From NCBI GenBank assembly GCA_002095075.2, contig LVCE01000001.1:124001-188000 (forward strand): a stretch of 64,000 nt of DNA, in the 5' to 3' direction. The DNA comes from Francisella endosymbiont of Ornithodoros moubata. Its GTDB lineage: Bacteria > Pseudomonadota > Gammaproteobacteria > Francisellales > Francisellaceae. Position numbers and translations under genes: made by a program. Shown in pieces: positions 23,520 to 33,101 of the stretch. Under the pieces are notes generated by a model that had not been told where the DNA came from, made no database searches, and was given only the letters and a program-made list of their open reading frames with translations. The number at the start of each line of letters is the position of its first letter. The stretch's first letter is position 1.

Positions 23520-24201
23520 ATATGTAATTATTCCAGCAGCTGGAATAGGTACTAGAATGCAGTTAGATATTCCTAAACAATACTATAAACTTAGTAATGG
23601 CAGGACTATCCTTGATAATACTTTAGCAAAGTTTATTGATAATCCTTTGTTTGATAAAATCTTTGTTGCGATTGCTGCAAATGATAATTTTTGGAGTGAT
23701 TCGTTATATTATAATCGTGACAAAATAGTAGTTTGTAGTGGTGGTGCGACTAGGTTTAATAGTGTTTATAATGCTCTTAAGGCTATCGATGAGCGTAAAA
23801 ATAATGACTGGGTTTTTGTGCATGATGCTGCTAGACCTTGTGTTAATATTGATAGCATTATCGATTTATATCAGCAAACTAAGCTATCACATTCACAAGC
23901 AGGTATCTTAGCAGTAAGAGCGTTTGAGACAGTTAAGCAAGTTACTATAAAGAATATAATTATCAAAACACTTGATCGTAATAATATTTGGCTTGCTCAA
24001 ACACCACAATTATCTAGGCTTGGGCAGTTAGAGAAAGCTTTTGATTTTTGCTACTTAAATAATCTGGTTAATAAAGTAACTGATGAAGCATCAGCTTTAG
24101 AAATATTTGGTATAAATCCTATTGCTGTTGAATGTTCAAAGAAAAATATCAAGATTACAACTAAAGATGATTTAGAGTATGCTAATTGGCAGTTAAGCTA
24201 A
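23509..24201 (+). CDS. ispD: MEP cytidylyltransferase IspD
   Basis: Transfers CMP to 2-C-methyl-D-erythritol 4-phosphate in the non-mevalonate isoprenoid pathway. The product has 230 residues. It shows the CTP-binding loop IIPAAGIGTRMQLDIPKQY (about 6-24), FVHDAARPCV (about 104), the aromatic-free TPQ motif LAQTPQL, and TDEASALEIFG. The start is a GTG inside the ftsB stop region, an 11-base overlap implying coupled translation. Confidence 0.95.
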   Translation: MSNKYVIIPAAGIGTRMQLDIPKQYYKLSNGRTILDNTLAKFIDNPLFDKIFVAIAANDNFWSDSLYYNRDKIVVCSGGATRFNSVYNALKAIDERKNNDWVFVHDAARPCVNIDSIIDLYQQTKLSHSQAGILAVRAFETVKQVTIKNIIIKTLDRNNIWLAQTPQLSRLGQLEKAFDFCYLNNLVNKVTDEASALEIFGINPIAVECSKKNIKITTKDDLEYANWQLS

Positions 24202-24205
24202 GAAT

Positions 24206-25468
24206 TTATTTTAAAAGTAAACCTATTATATAACCAAATATAATTACTAACCCCATTATAAATAAGATAGAGTCTAATATTACGTGCCTATAGTCTTTGC
24301 ATTGAATATTTTTATAAATTATTATTACAGGTAAAACATATAGTAAAAAAGCCACTGTAGGCGCAACTAGTATACCTATAATATTAAGGATTTTAAAATT
24401 ACATATTGTACATATCCATAGAACTATGAATATTAGTCCAACACAGATTTTATTTATTAGTGAATCAGAAACTTCAATTTTATATATATTCCTAAAGAAA
24501 TATTTAAATAGATATTTTAAAGCTTCTTTTGAACCTATGTAACAGCCTATAAATGAACTAATAATAGCGGTAAAAACTATCATTGGCGCTAAAATATTCA
24601 ATAAAGTACCTGAATGCTGCTCTTGTATCAGTGTTACTATTGATAGATTATTTGCATTAGCTCTATTAAGGTCTGGTATAGTAGTGCTAAGTAAGCAAGA
24701 TGTCACAAAGAGTAGTACAAAGATAAAAAGAATTAGTACATTAATCTTAAGTATTTTATAAATTTTGTATTTTTCTTGTGAGCGTTCAATTTTTACATAG
24801 TTACGATAAAAAATTATTAGACTGGAGATAACAGGCGAATGATTCATCGATAATATTAAAATTGGTAATACCATTAATACACCTGTGATATAACCAACAG
24901 CATCAAAATGATTATCAGTTATAAACACAAAGTTCCAATAAGGTATTATATATATAGATAGTGTTATTACTAATATAATTAAGAATATAACTATAAGCTG
25001 CATAAACTTTAGAATTATATTGATACCTAAAGAAACTATTATTAATAAAACAGTCAGAATGCTAAAACTAAACCATATGTGTGTTGATAAATTAGTTTTT
25101 ACAATATTGTAATTTAAAAGAAAATTACTTAATTCACTATTTAGGCCGATAGAGTACATCGGCATATTTAGGAATATTGCAAAGAAATATAGCACTACAC
25201 AAGTCAAACCAAAGAATTTACCAAGATTATGAGTAAATACATCTGTAATACCGTCATTATCTGTGCAAAGCACGATATTTGACATATTTTTATGTGAGTA
25301 ATATGTCAAAGGTAAAGCAAAAATAAGTACTGTTACCAAAGCCCAAAGACCACTATCTCCAGCTTGGATAGGGAGATAAAGTAATCCTGCACCTATTGCT
25401 GTACCAAACAAAGTGAATACCCATTGAATATCAACTTTTGTAGTATTTGAGTAATCTAGTTTTTTCAT
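24206..25468 (-). CDS. HAAAP-family amino-acid permease
   Basis: A 420-residue inner-membrane carrier with about eleven hydrophobic segments. The N-terminal signature (FTLFGTAIGAGLLYLPIQAG) belongs to the hydroxy/aromatic amino acid permease family (SdaC, TdcC, Mtr, TyrP). It lies downstream of kbl-tdh in one operon, so threonine or serine is the likely substrate (inference). I chose the ATG at 25468, one base after the tdh stop and with GGAG 9 bases upstream, not the TTG six codons earlier inside tdh. It is intact although kbl, two genes upstream, is frameshifted. Confidence 0.85.
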   Translation of the reverse strand: MKKLDYSNTTKVDIQWVFTLFGTAIGAGLLYLPIQAGDSGLWALVTVLIFALPLTYYSHKNMSNIVLCTDNDGITDVFTHNLGKFFGLTCVVLYFFAIFLNMPMYSIGLNSELSNFLLNYNIVKTNLSTHIWFSFSILTVLLIIVSLGINIILKFMQLIVIFLIILVITLSIYIIPYWNFVFITDNHFDAVGYITGVLMVLPILILSMNHSPVISSLIIFYRNYVKIERSQEKYKIYKILKINVLILFIFVLLFVTSCLLSTTIPDLNRANANNLSIVTLIQEQHSGTLLNILAPMIVFTAIISSFIGCYIGSKEALKYLFKYFFRNIYKIEVSDSLINKICVGLIFIVLWICTICNFKILNIIGILVAPTVAFLLYVLPVIIIYKNIQCKDYRHVILDSILFIMGLVIIFGYIIGLLLK

Positions 25469-25469
25469 C

Positions 25470-26525
25470 CTAGCTACTCCAATCAAGTATTACTTTACCA
25501 CATTGGCCACTTTTCATTATCTCAAATCCTTTTTGAAATTCATTAATATGAAGTCGATGTGTGATGATAGGGTTCATATCCATACCAGCTTGAAGCATGC
25601 TTGACATTAAGTACCATGTTTCAAACATTTCTCTACCATATATACCCTTAAGAGTTAGACCTTTAAATAATATTGCTCCCCAATCAACAGCAACATCGCC
25701 TGCCGCTATACCTAATAAAGATAGCTTACCACCATGATTTATAACATCAAGCATCATAGAAATTGCAGAATTATTACCAGACATTTCCAGGCCAACATCA
25801 AATCCCTCTGTCATGCCTATATCAGACATTATTCTACGCATTTCTTTGACTAAGTCTTGTTGATTGTTAAATGGTGCGACATTTAAAGCTACAGTTGCAC
25901 CAAAATCTTTTGCCATTTGTAGGCGATATTCATTAATATCGGTGATAACTATTCTACTCACACCACAGAACCTTGCTATTTTAACAGCCATAAGACCTAT
26001 AGGTCCAGCTCCAGTTATTAATATATCTTCACCTATTAAATTAAAAGATAGAGCGGTATGAATAGCATTACCAAGAGGATCAAAGGTACTAGCGATATCA
26101 TCACTAATAGAATCAGGAATTTTAAATACGTTAACTGCTGGCATAGCTAAATATTCTGCAAAAACTCCTTGAACATTTACACCTATACTTATAGTTTTTC
26201 TACAAAGATGGCGCTTGCCCGCTCTACAATTACGACATTGACCACATACAAGATGTCCCTCACCTGATACTCTATCTCCAATATTCACACTTGTGACACC
26301 ATCTCCTTTGGCTACGACTTCACCAGAGAATTCATGTCCAATAATCATTGGTACTGGTATGGTTTGTTGTGACCATTTGTCCCAGTTGTAAATATGCAGA
26401 TCTGTACCACAAATAGCAGTTTTTTTAATTTTAATTAAAACCTCATTATGGTTATATTCAGGAATTGTAGTATCATTAATCATCCATATACCTGGTTGTT
26501 TTTTTAATTTAGCTAATGCTTTCAT
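25470..26525 (-). CDS. tdh: L-threonine 3-dehydrogenase
   Basis: Zinc- and NAD-dependent enzyme oxidising threonine to 2-amino-3-ketobutyrate. The product has 351 residues of the medium-chain dehydrogenase family. The catalytic zinc site shows [11 protein letters not shown] (Cys near 38) and GHEFSGEVV (about 64). A structural zinc loop has its cysteines in [14 protein letters not shown], and the NAD fold shows [13 protein letters not shown] (about 169). The start overlaps the end of kbl by 17 bases. With kbl frameshifted, its product would not be cleaved to glycine and acetyl-CoA and could decompose to aminoacetone. Confidence 0.97.
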   Translation of the reverse strand: MKALAKLKKQPGIWMINDTTIPEYNHNEVLIKIKKTAICGTDLHIYNWDKWSQQTIPVPMIIGHEFSGEVVAKGDGVTSVNIGDRVSGEGHLVCGQCRNCRAGKRHLCRKTISIGVNVQGVFAEYLAMPAVNVFKIPDSISDDIASTFDPLGNAIHTALSFNLIGEDILITGAGPIGLMAVKIARFCGVSRIVITDINEYRLQMAKDFGATVALNVAPFNNQQDLVKEMRRIMSDIGMTEGFDVGLEMSGNNSAISMMLDVINHGGKLSLLGIAAGDVAVDWGAILFKGLTLKGIYGREMFETWYLMSSMLQAGMDMNPIITHRLHINEFQKGFEIMKSGQCGKVILDWSS

Positions 26526-27743
26526 TGTTTAGATTCCTATGATGAATATTACTGAATAATCCTAACTCTTTGGCAGCTTTTGTAAAGCCATCAACAGCTT
26601 TGTCAATTTGCTCAAAAGTGTGAGCAGCTGACATTTGTGTTCTAATTCTTGCATTGCCTTTAGGCACTACTGGATATGAGAAAGCAATTACATAGATTCC
26701 ATAATCTAGGAGTTTTTCAGCAAATTCTGCAGCTTTTTTCTCATCATAGATCATTACAGGAATAATAGGGTGCTCGCCTGGAATCAAATCAAATCCAGCA
26801 TCAGTCATTTTAGATCTGAATCTTTGTTGGTTAGCTTTTAATTGTTCTCTTAGTTCATTCGAGCTTTTAGTAATTTCTAATGCTTTTATAGAAGTTTTGG
26901 CAATTATTGGTGCAAGTGAATTTGAGAAAAGATATGGTCTAGAAAGATTCTTAAGTAAATCTACTACTTCTCTCTTAGCACAGATATAGCCGCCAGAAGC
27001 ACCTCCTAAACCTTTGCCTAAAGTGCCTGTTAAAATATCTATTCTACCGATTACATTACAATGTTCGATAGATCCTTTACCATGTTTGCCAACAAAACCA
27101 GCGGCATGAGAATCATCAACCATAACAATAGCGTTATACTTGTCAGCTAAGTCACAGATTGATTTAAGATCAGCAATAATACCATCCATAGAGAATACAC
27201 CATCTGTAGCGATCATCTTAAATCTTGCACCAACTTCATCAGCCTCTATTAGTTTTGCTTCAAGATCTTGCATATCATTATTGTTATATCTAAATCTCAT
27301 TGCTTTGCAAAGCCTAACACCATCAATAATACTAGCATGGTTAAGAGAGTCACTAATAATAGCATCTTCTTTTGTAAGTAGTGTTTCAAAAAGTCCAGTA
27401 TTTGCATCAAAACACGAAGGGTATAAAATTGTATCTTCGAACAAAAAAAATCGCTTAACTTTCTTTCTAGTTGTTTGTGGACACTGTTAGTACCACAAAT
27501 AAATCTTACTGAGGCCATACCATAACCACATTCTTCAATATGCTCTTTAGCATAAGCAACTATTTCAGGATTATTTGCAAAACCAAGATAGTTATTAGCA
27601 CAGAAATTAATTAAAGTTTCACCATTCTCTAAATTAATTATAGGCTCTTGAGGTGTTGTTATAATTCTTTCACTCTTATAAGTACCAGCTTGTTTAATTT
27701 CTTGTATCTTACTATTAACATTTGTGTAGAAACTTTTATTCAT
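26509..27743 (-). pseudogene. kbl: 2-amino-3-ketobutyrate CoA ligase, single frameshift
   Basis: PLP enzyme that cleaves 2-amino-3-ketobutyrate with CoA into glycine and acetyl-CoA, partner of Tdh. The first block (27743 to about 27445) ends in [10 protein letters not shown]. The second resumes with [19 protein letters not shown] and runs to the natural stop. It contains the PLP lysine region [15 protein letters not shown] and [13 protein letters not shown]. The break lies at a run of eight A (+ strand 27443-27450); one more base would give the canonical length and sequence. No other lesion is seen. A good AAAGGAG site precedes the ATG. Confidence 0.93.
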
Positions 27744-27792
27744 GTTTGAGCTCCTTTAAGCGTTTAAATTTTGAACTATCAATTTGACAATA

Positions 27793-27813
27793 ATATTAGA
27801 TATTATCTAATAT
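27793..27813. promoter_or_regulatory. Perfect 21-base palindrome upstream of kbl
   Basis: ATATTAGATA and TATCTAATAT flank a single central base, a flawless 10-base inverted repeat 50-70 bases before the kbl start. An operator for the kbl-tdh-permease operon is the simplest reading. It could instead be a cruciform-prone AT palindrome. The rest of the 400-base gap to the chitinase remnant (27814-28149) is AT-rich and shows me nothing further. Confidence 0.45.
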
Positions 27814-28149
27814 AGTTAGTTTTTGCAACTATTTGATATCAAAACTATAAAAAAGAATACTTTGTTTAAAATTATTTTTTTAAATTAAATTTATTCTTTG
27901 AGAATATTTATTATATTATTTAAGTTGCATATTAATATATTATTAATTAATACTGAAGTTAAAATATTATTTATAGCTAAAATAAGTTTATATATTAAGT
28001 ATTAATTTTTATTAAAGACTTGTTATTTTTTGATAATTTATTAAAAGTTGGGATGTGATATATTGTTGCAAAAATAAGTAAAACATAGAGGCTCTTAAAG
28101 AAATATTAAGTTTTATTTATTATGATCGTAATAATGAAGAGAAATACTT

Positions 28150-28933
28150 ATGAACAAAACAAAATTAATCTCAGTAGTATATGCATTAATAGGTTTAGGA
28201 ACATATACAATACTAGAAGCAGCACCTGCGAATGATCCAGTTACTGGTTGTGGTACAACTAAACCTGTTAGTGGTTTAGCTAAATTTCAAATATTGATAC
28301 ATATTAATAAAATATGGTAAAGCTGTGATGCAGCCTTGGGCTATATAGTCTATCAACCAAATCATTTATAACTTATGATGATGTATGGTCTGTAGGTGAG
28401 AAAACTAAGTATACTAAAAAGTAGAAATCTTGGTGGTACTATGTTCTGGCAAGCAGATAATGACTCTACTGATCCTAACAAGTCTTTAATCAATACTATT
28501 GCTATGGTTTATGCGTCAGATACAATCTTGTATCTGTTACAGAGAACTCTGCTACAGTATCTTGGAATAAGCCAGAATTAGATGGTTCTATCACATATAA
28601 AGTAATCGTTAGTGCAATGTGATAGCTGAGAATATCACTAGCCTAAATTATGTCCTAACTAATCTAGAAAAAGGTACAAGATATACTATAGAAGTAATTG
28701 CTAGTACATGAAATGATTCTAGAAAAGATAGTTTAACTTTTGAAACTATTGGAGCAGGTGATCAAAACAATGATTAAGGTAATAATGACTAAGGTGGCGA
28801 CAAATCTTCAACAGTGAGTACATGGAATACTCAAGCTGTATATACTAAAGATGATGAGGTGACTTATAATGGTTAAAAATATATGGCTCAGTGGTGGGCT
28901 CATGGAGATATCCCTTCGCAAAGTAATATTTAG
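28150..28933 (+). pseudogene. GH18 chitinase remnant with most of the catalytic domain deleted
   Basis: It starts with a signal peptide (MNKTKLISVVYALIGLGTY, cut near EAAPAND) and a short mature N-terminus (PVTGCGTTKPVSGLAKF). Within about 40 codons the text jumps to the C-terminal edge of a GH18 barrel (TYDDVWSVGEKTKY, then LGGTMFWQADNDSTDPNKS). A fibronectin III-like part follows (LNYVLTNLEKGTRYTIEV), then an acidic linker and a CBM5/12 chitin-binding module (STWNTQAVYTKDDEVTYNG, AQWWAHGDIP). The DxxDxDxE catalytic motif of GH18 is gone, so roughly 300 residues are missing. Several stops and shifts are present. Confidence 0.75.
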
Positions 28934-29383
28934 GAAAAACAATAATCCTCCTAAATTACTTATATAATCTATAATTTGACTAAAATCTATTTCTAATCAT
29001 ACTTTCCTATACTATAATAAGATATTCTTAAATCAAGTTTTGGTAAAGATTATCTTAGATACTGCATAGACTAGTCTTATAGTTTACTGATCATAAAAAT
29101 TTTGAATTCAAGTTATACTAGTAAAGGAGCTTTTAACATAAATTTATGTAATACTTATAGGTTTCATGATTCAACTAATCACAACTAGCTTAAATTTTTC
29201 AATAAGTTTATTAAATTAATAGTCTTAATTATTTAACTGAAGTTTTTTGTTATAATCTAAATCAATCTTTCTTTGAGAGAAAATTTTTGGAACTAAATAA
29301 AAGCTGTTGCAATTAAAAGTCTAATTAAAAAATATTTATGTATTATAGTTTATGATTATAAATTAATTTAGAAAGATTAATAA
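28934..29383. other. 450 bases without recognisable genes
   Basis: AT-rich sequence between the chitinase and purU remnants. A TATAAT at 29013-29018 is the only promoter-like element I see, with no matching gene start. No coding remnant is recognised in any frame. Confidence 0.5.
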
Positions 29384-30144
29384 ATGTAAAAATACAAATT
29401 ATTAATTGAAACTAATCTTAATGTTGAAATAAACTCTGAATTTGTAGACAAACAAAACAATAAGTTTTTTATGCGTACTGTTTTTAGCGGTGAAGTAAAT
29501 TGTCAACAAATATTATCTGAACTTAGGGAGGCTTTGCCTAATAATTCAGAAATTAAGCTTGCCGATTATTCTAAAAAAATATTATTATTCTAGCTACAAA
29601 GGAGATGCATTGTCTTGGTGATTTGTTAATAAAACATGTAGAAGGAAAAATAGATGCGAATATTACTGCGGTAATCTCAAACTATGATAATCTTAGAGGC
29701 TTTGTTGAGAAGTTTGATGTACCTTTTGAGCATATTTCTCATGAAGGAATTAATAGAGAAAAACATGAGAATAGAGTTTGTGATGTTATCAAAACTTATC
29801 AGCATGATGTCATTGTACTAGCAAAGTATATGCAAATATTAACCCCAAGCTTTGTAGGGTAATTTCAAGGTAAGTTGTTAAATATTCACCATTCATTCCT
29901 ACCAGCTTTTATTGGCGCAAATCCATATAAGCAAGTGTATGAAAGGGGAGTGAAAATAATTGGTGCAACTAGTCATTTTGTCACAGATGACTTAGATGAG
30001 GGACCAATTATAGCTCAAGATATAATTAGAGTAGATCATAGCTACTCATGGAAGGTTATGCGCGATGCAGGTCATAATGTTGAAAAAAATGTTTTATCGA
30101 CAGCTTTAAATTTAGTACTTAAAGATAAAATTTTTGTTTATTAA
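29384..30144 (+). pseudogene. purU: Formyltetrahydrofolate deformylase PurU, degraded
   Basis: PurU releases formate from 10-formyl-THF for purine synthesis and folate balance. The catalytic half is well kept: PHE/HIS region FEHISHEGINREKHE, LAKYMQILTPSFVG, NIHHSFLPAFIGANPYKQ (active His) and ATSHFVTDDLDEGPII. Lesions seen: the ATG is followed directly by TAA, the N-terminal ACT domain is shortened (KYKLLIETNLNVEINSEFVD lacks about 15-20 residues), a frameshift lies near 29590, and an in-frame TAA lies at 29860-29862 just before the QGK...NIHH segment. Confidence 0.9.
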
Positions 30145-30182
30145 TATGTAAAACAATAACTTTTTAAGTTTAGAGCTCTTGT

Positions 30183-30221
30183 AATACTATGTAATTAGCC
30201 TTTAGGTAACTACATAGTATT
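30183..30221. terminator. Long hairpin after purU
   Basis: AATACTATGTA (30183-30193) pairs perfectly with TACATAGTATT (30211-30221). The 17-base interior can pair further (TTA-CCT with AGG-TAA, one bulged G). A TTTTTT tract follows about 14 bases later. It may be a terminator for purU; the distance to the T run is longer than ideal. Confidence 0.5.
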
Positions 30222-30264
30222 TATAGTGATAGATTTTTTGAAATATTTTGATTTAGAAATTTAA

Positions 30265-30406
30265 GTTTAAGACTAGTTGTAGGCTACACCAATCTTACAC
30301 TAGAGCTAAAAATCAGCTTACAAAATTGTTAAATACACACATTGATATGCTTAAGCATAGCTTGACGTTAGAAATTATTGAGCTAACACCTGCTTATGCT
30401 AATTAG
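30265..30406 (+). pseudogene. Short unidentified coding remnant
   Basis: One frame reads FKTSCRLHQSYTRAKNQLTK and then LLNTHIDMLKHSLTLEIIEL up to a stop at the end of TPAYAN. There is no start and no ribosome site. I see no family resemblance; it may be the tail of a lost gene. The remainder of 30222-30456 shows nothing. Confidence 0.25.
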
Positions 30407-30456
30407 TATTTGATTATCTTTTTGATTTTACCAATATATATAAAAATCTTTAAATT

Positions 30457-31688
30457 TTGATAATTGATGAAAGTTATAGTAGGTTGTTATTTTCAACTTT
30501 AGGAATAGCTTTTGAATACTATGATCTGGCAATATATTCTGTATTTGCTGTAACTATTGGAAATAAATTTTTTGATAAAAGTAGTTCTATAAGTAATACC
30601 ATATTAGTTTTCTTGGTCTATATTGTTGGCTACCTTGTACGCCCACTAGGTACTTGGGGATTTGGCTATCTTGCTGATGAGAAAGGTAGAGCACTTATAT
30701 TGAGATTAAATATGATCTTACTATTTTTCTCAACTTTAGCCTTTGCTTTTTTGCCTACTATAGAAAGTATTGGAGTCTTAGCAACTATTTTATTCGTTGG
30801 TTTGTGTTGTATTACAGTCATTAGCAGTTGGTGTGGAAATACCTGTTTCTGTTGTATATATATAGTTGAGAATTACCCTCAAAGGCAAGGCTTAGTAACA
30901 AGCATGGTGTTTTGTTGTTTGAGTATAAGTATTATGATGACATCATTAGTGTTGTTTATCTTAAATCATTTTACTAGCCAAAGTTTTATACAAGATTACG
31001 GTTAGTGTATAGGGTTTTTCATAGGTGCTTGTTTTACATTTCTACTATTTTTTTGAGAAAAATATTATCGATATTCCTAGAGTTGTTAAAGCATTAGATA
31101 AACAACGTTCTCATAATTATATGTTTGTTATAAAAGTAACTATTGGTATAGCACTAGTTACTTATATTGCTATGCTTGCAACACAATTGTATATGTTTTT
31201 AACGGCATATCATCAGATGTATATTGTCTCTGATTTTGATGTCTCTAATTTATTGTTAATTGGATCTATAGTTTCAGCTATTAGTTGTTAGTTGGAGGAT
31301 TCATCAGTGATTATGTTTCTAAAATAAAAATGATGTCTTTATTAATAATCTTGAGCATAGCTCTAACTCCTGTTTTTTATAAAAGTATAATAGCTGGAGA
31401 GAGTGCTTATAGCTATTTTATATTGTTGTCTACTAATATATGGTTTTTTACCTCAACATACAATGTAATTTTTAAAAATTTCTTTAGGTTAGAGTACAGG
31501 TGTCGTGGGTATGGTATAGCTTATATAACCGGGGTTATTTATTATTTTCTGCAGGAGTTCTAGAGTTGACAATATTTTTTATTACATCAACTAGTAATTT
31601 ATTAGTACTAGTATACTTAATAGTATTTGCTGGAGTAGTTTCTTTTATTGGAATAGCAGTGACGAGTTGGTTTATGAAAAAGGCTTAA
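30457..31688 (+). pseudogene. MFS transporter of the metabolite:H+ symporter (ProP-like) type, degraded
   Basis: The N-terminus (STLGIAFEYYDLAIYSVFAV) and the first loop region (VRPLGTWGFGYLADEKGRA) are the hallmark of the MHS branch of MFS carriers (ProP, KgtP, ShiA). Lesions: a shift or stop region around 30830, TAG after QDYG (31003-31005), TGA near 31054, a shift near 31290 and another near 31560. The last helices (FFITSTSNLLVLVYLIVFAG) end in KKA. Its 3' end overlaps the 3' end of dgt on the other strand by 17 bases. The substrate is unknown. Confidence 0.8.
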
Positions 31689-32997
31689 AAATCATCGCTG
31701 AAGAGTCAGATTTAGACTGATTATAAAATTCGATTATATATCGGTCAGTCATAGAAGATATATAGTCGCTGATTATTCTAGCTTTGCCTTGAGGATTATC
31801 TGTGTTATAAAATATCACACCGATATCATCAGGTAGTAAGCTCTCATCGGGAGTTGAGCTGATTAGAATATCAAAAATTTCTGAGATTATCTCTCTACCA
31901 CGATATCTAAGAACATTCAACTTTGGTGATTTTATTATCTTAAATAATATATATTTTTTGAGAACTTCAACTTGTTTTCGCACTTGACTATTTAGATAAA
32001 CTCTTGATAGCATTGGGATATCTTGGTTAAGCTCTAGCTTAATGTTTTGGATGCAACTATTGACTAACTTAGATGTTAGTTTTGTCCGCAATAAGCTATT
32101 GTTGGCAATATTTTTAGATATTCTATAAATATTTCTGCTATCAGCAGTAAAATCTATATAATCTGAAAAAATATCTTTTAGGATATTTCTAATTTCATTC
32201 TTAGTAATTTCTAAGTCATCCGGCATTGCTTTGAAAACCTTGTCAAGAAGCTTATCATCAATACTAGCTATAGAGAGTGGATCAATGAAACCTCCCTTAA
32301 GAGCATCTTCAACATCGTAGGTAGAATAGGCAATCTCGTCAGCTACATCCATTATATAGCATTCAATGGTTTTGAATTCACCATCTATATTAGTTACACC
32401 ATACGGTTCAAGAAGTTTGTGCTTGATATTGGCTACTAGGTACGCTTCTTCACTATAGTAGCCTTTGGTAAGCTTACCTAAATCACTAATAGGTGGGATA
32501 AGGCGTTCATATTTTATTGTTGCTGCAAGAGTCCGATAAGTCAAATTTAGTCCAAAAGTTTGCTTTTGATCAATATCTTTCTTTGCAGTATGTGATATCA
32601 ATCTTAAAGTTTGAGCATTGCTCTCAAATCCACCAAATTCACGCATTTTTTTGTTCAAAGCAACCTCACCATTATGGCCAAAAGGAGGGTGACCAATATC
32701 ATGACAAAGAGCGGCTGTTTCGATTAGATCATAATCAAGATTAAGTTGATGTTCAGCATTAAGTTTGACTGTTATGGATTTAGCTATTTGTGCAACCTCA
32801 AGTGAATGAGTTAGCCTATTTCTAAAGAAGTCATTTTCAAAGCTTGGGAAGATTTGTGTCTTTGCTTGTAATCTACGAAAAGATGAAGAGTGGATAACAC
32901 GAGCATAATCTCGTCTAAAAGCAGAAAAGTTTTCCTTTTTTGCAATATTATTGTTTTGCCTTAGATAGTCGTTTTGATGATAAAGATTTATAGCCAT
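31672..32997 (-). CDS. dgt: Deoxyguanosinetriphosphate triphosphohydrolase-like protein
   Basis: HD-domain enzyme that hydrolyses dNTPs, typically dGTP, to the nucleoside and tripolyphosphate. The product has 441 residues. The N-terminus shows RDYARVIHSSSFRRLQAKTQ and the membrane-independent metal site shows NRLTHSLEVAQIAKS, then CHDIGHPPFGHNGE (HD motif, about residue 92-105) and DVADEIAYSTYDVEDA (second metal aspartate). All four metal ligands appear present. It is intact and flanked on both sides by broken genes. Confidence 0.92.
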   Translation of the reverse strand: MAINLYHQNDYLRQNNNIAKKENFSAFRRDYARVIHSSSFRRLQAKTQIFPSFENDFFRNRLTHSLEVAQIAKSITVKLNAEHQLNLDYDLIETAALCHDIGHPPFGHNGEVALNKKMREFGGFESNAQTLRLISHTAKKDIDQKQTFGLNLTYRTLAATIKYERLIPPISDLGKLTKGYYSEEAYLVANIKHKLLEPYGVTNIDGEFKTIECYIMDVADEIAYSTYDVEDALKGGFIDPLSIASIDDKLLDKVFKAMPDDLEITKNEIRNILKDIFSDYIDFTADSRNIYRISKNIANNSLLRTKLTSKLVNSCIQNIKLELNQDIPMLSRVYLNSQVRKQVEVLKKYILFKIIKSPKLNVLRYRGREIISEIFDILISSTPDESLLPDDIGVIFYNTDNPQGKARIISDYISSMTDRYIIEFYNQSKSDSSAMIFKPFS

Positions 32998-33101
32998 ACA
33001 AAATCTAATAAATTAGTGTTTATATAGCTACATATTAGATTAAATGAGTATAGATGCAATAGATTTAGCACTAATAAGTATTTTAGAAGTTTTTAGTAGA
33101 G

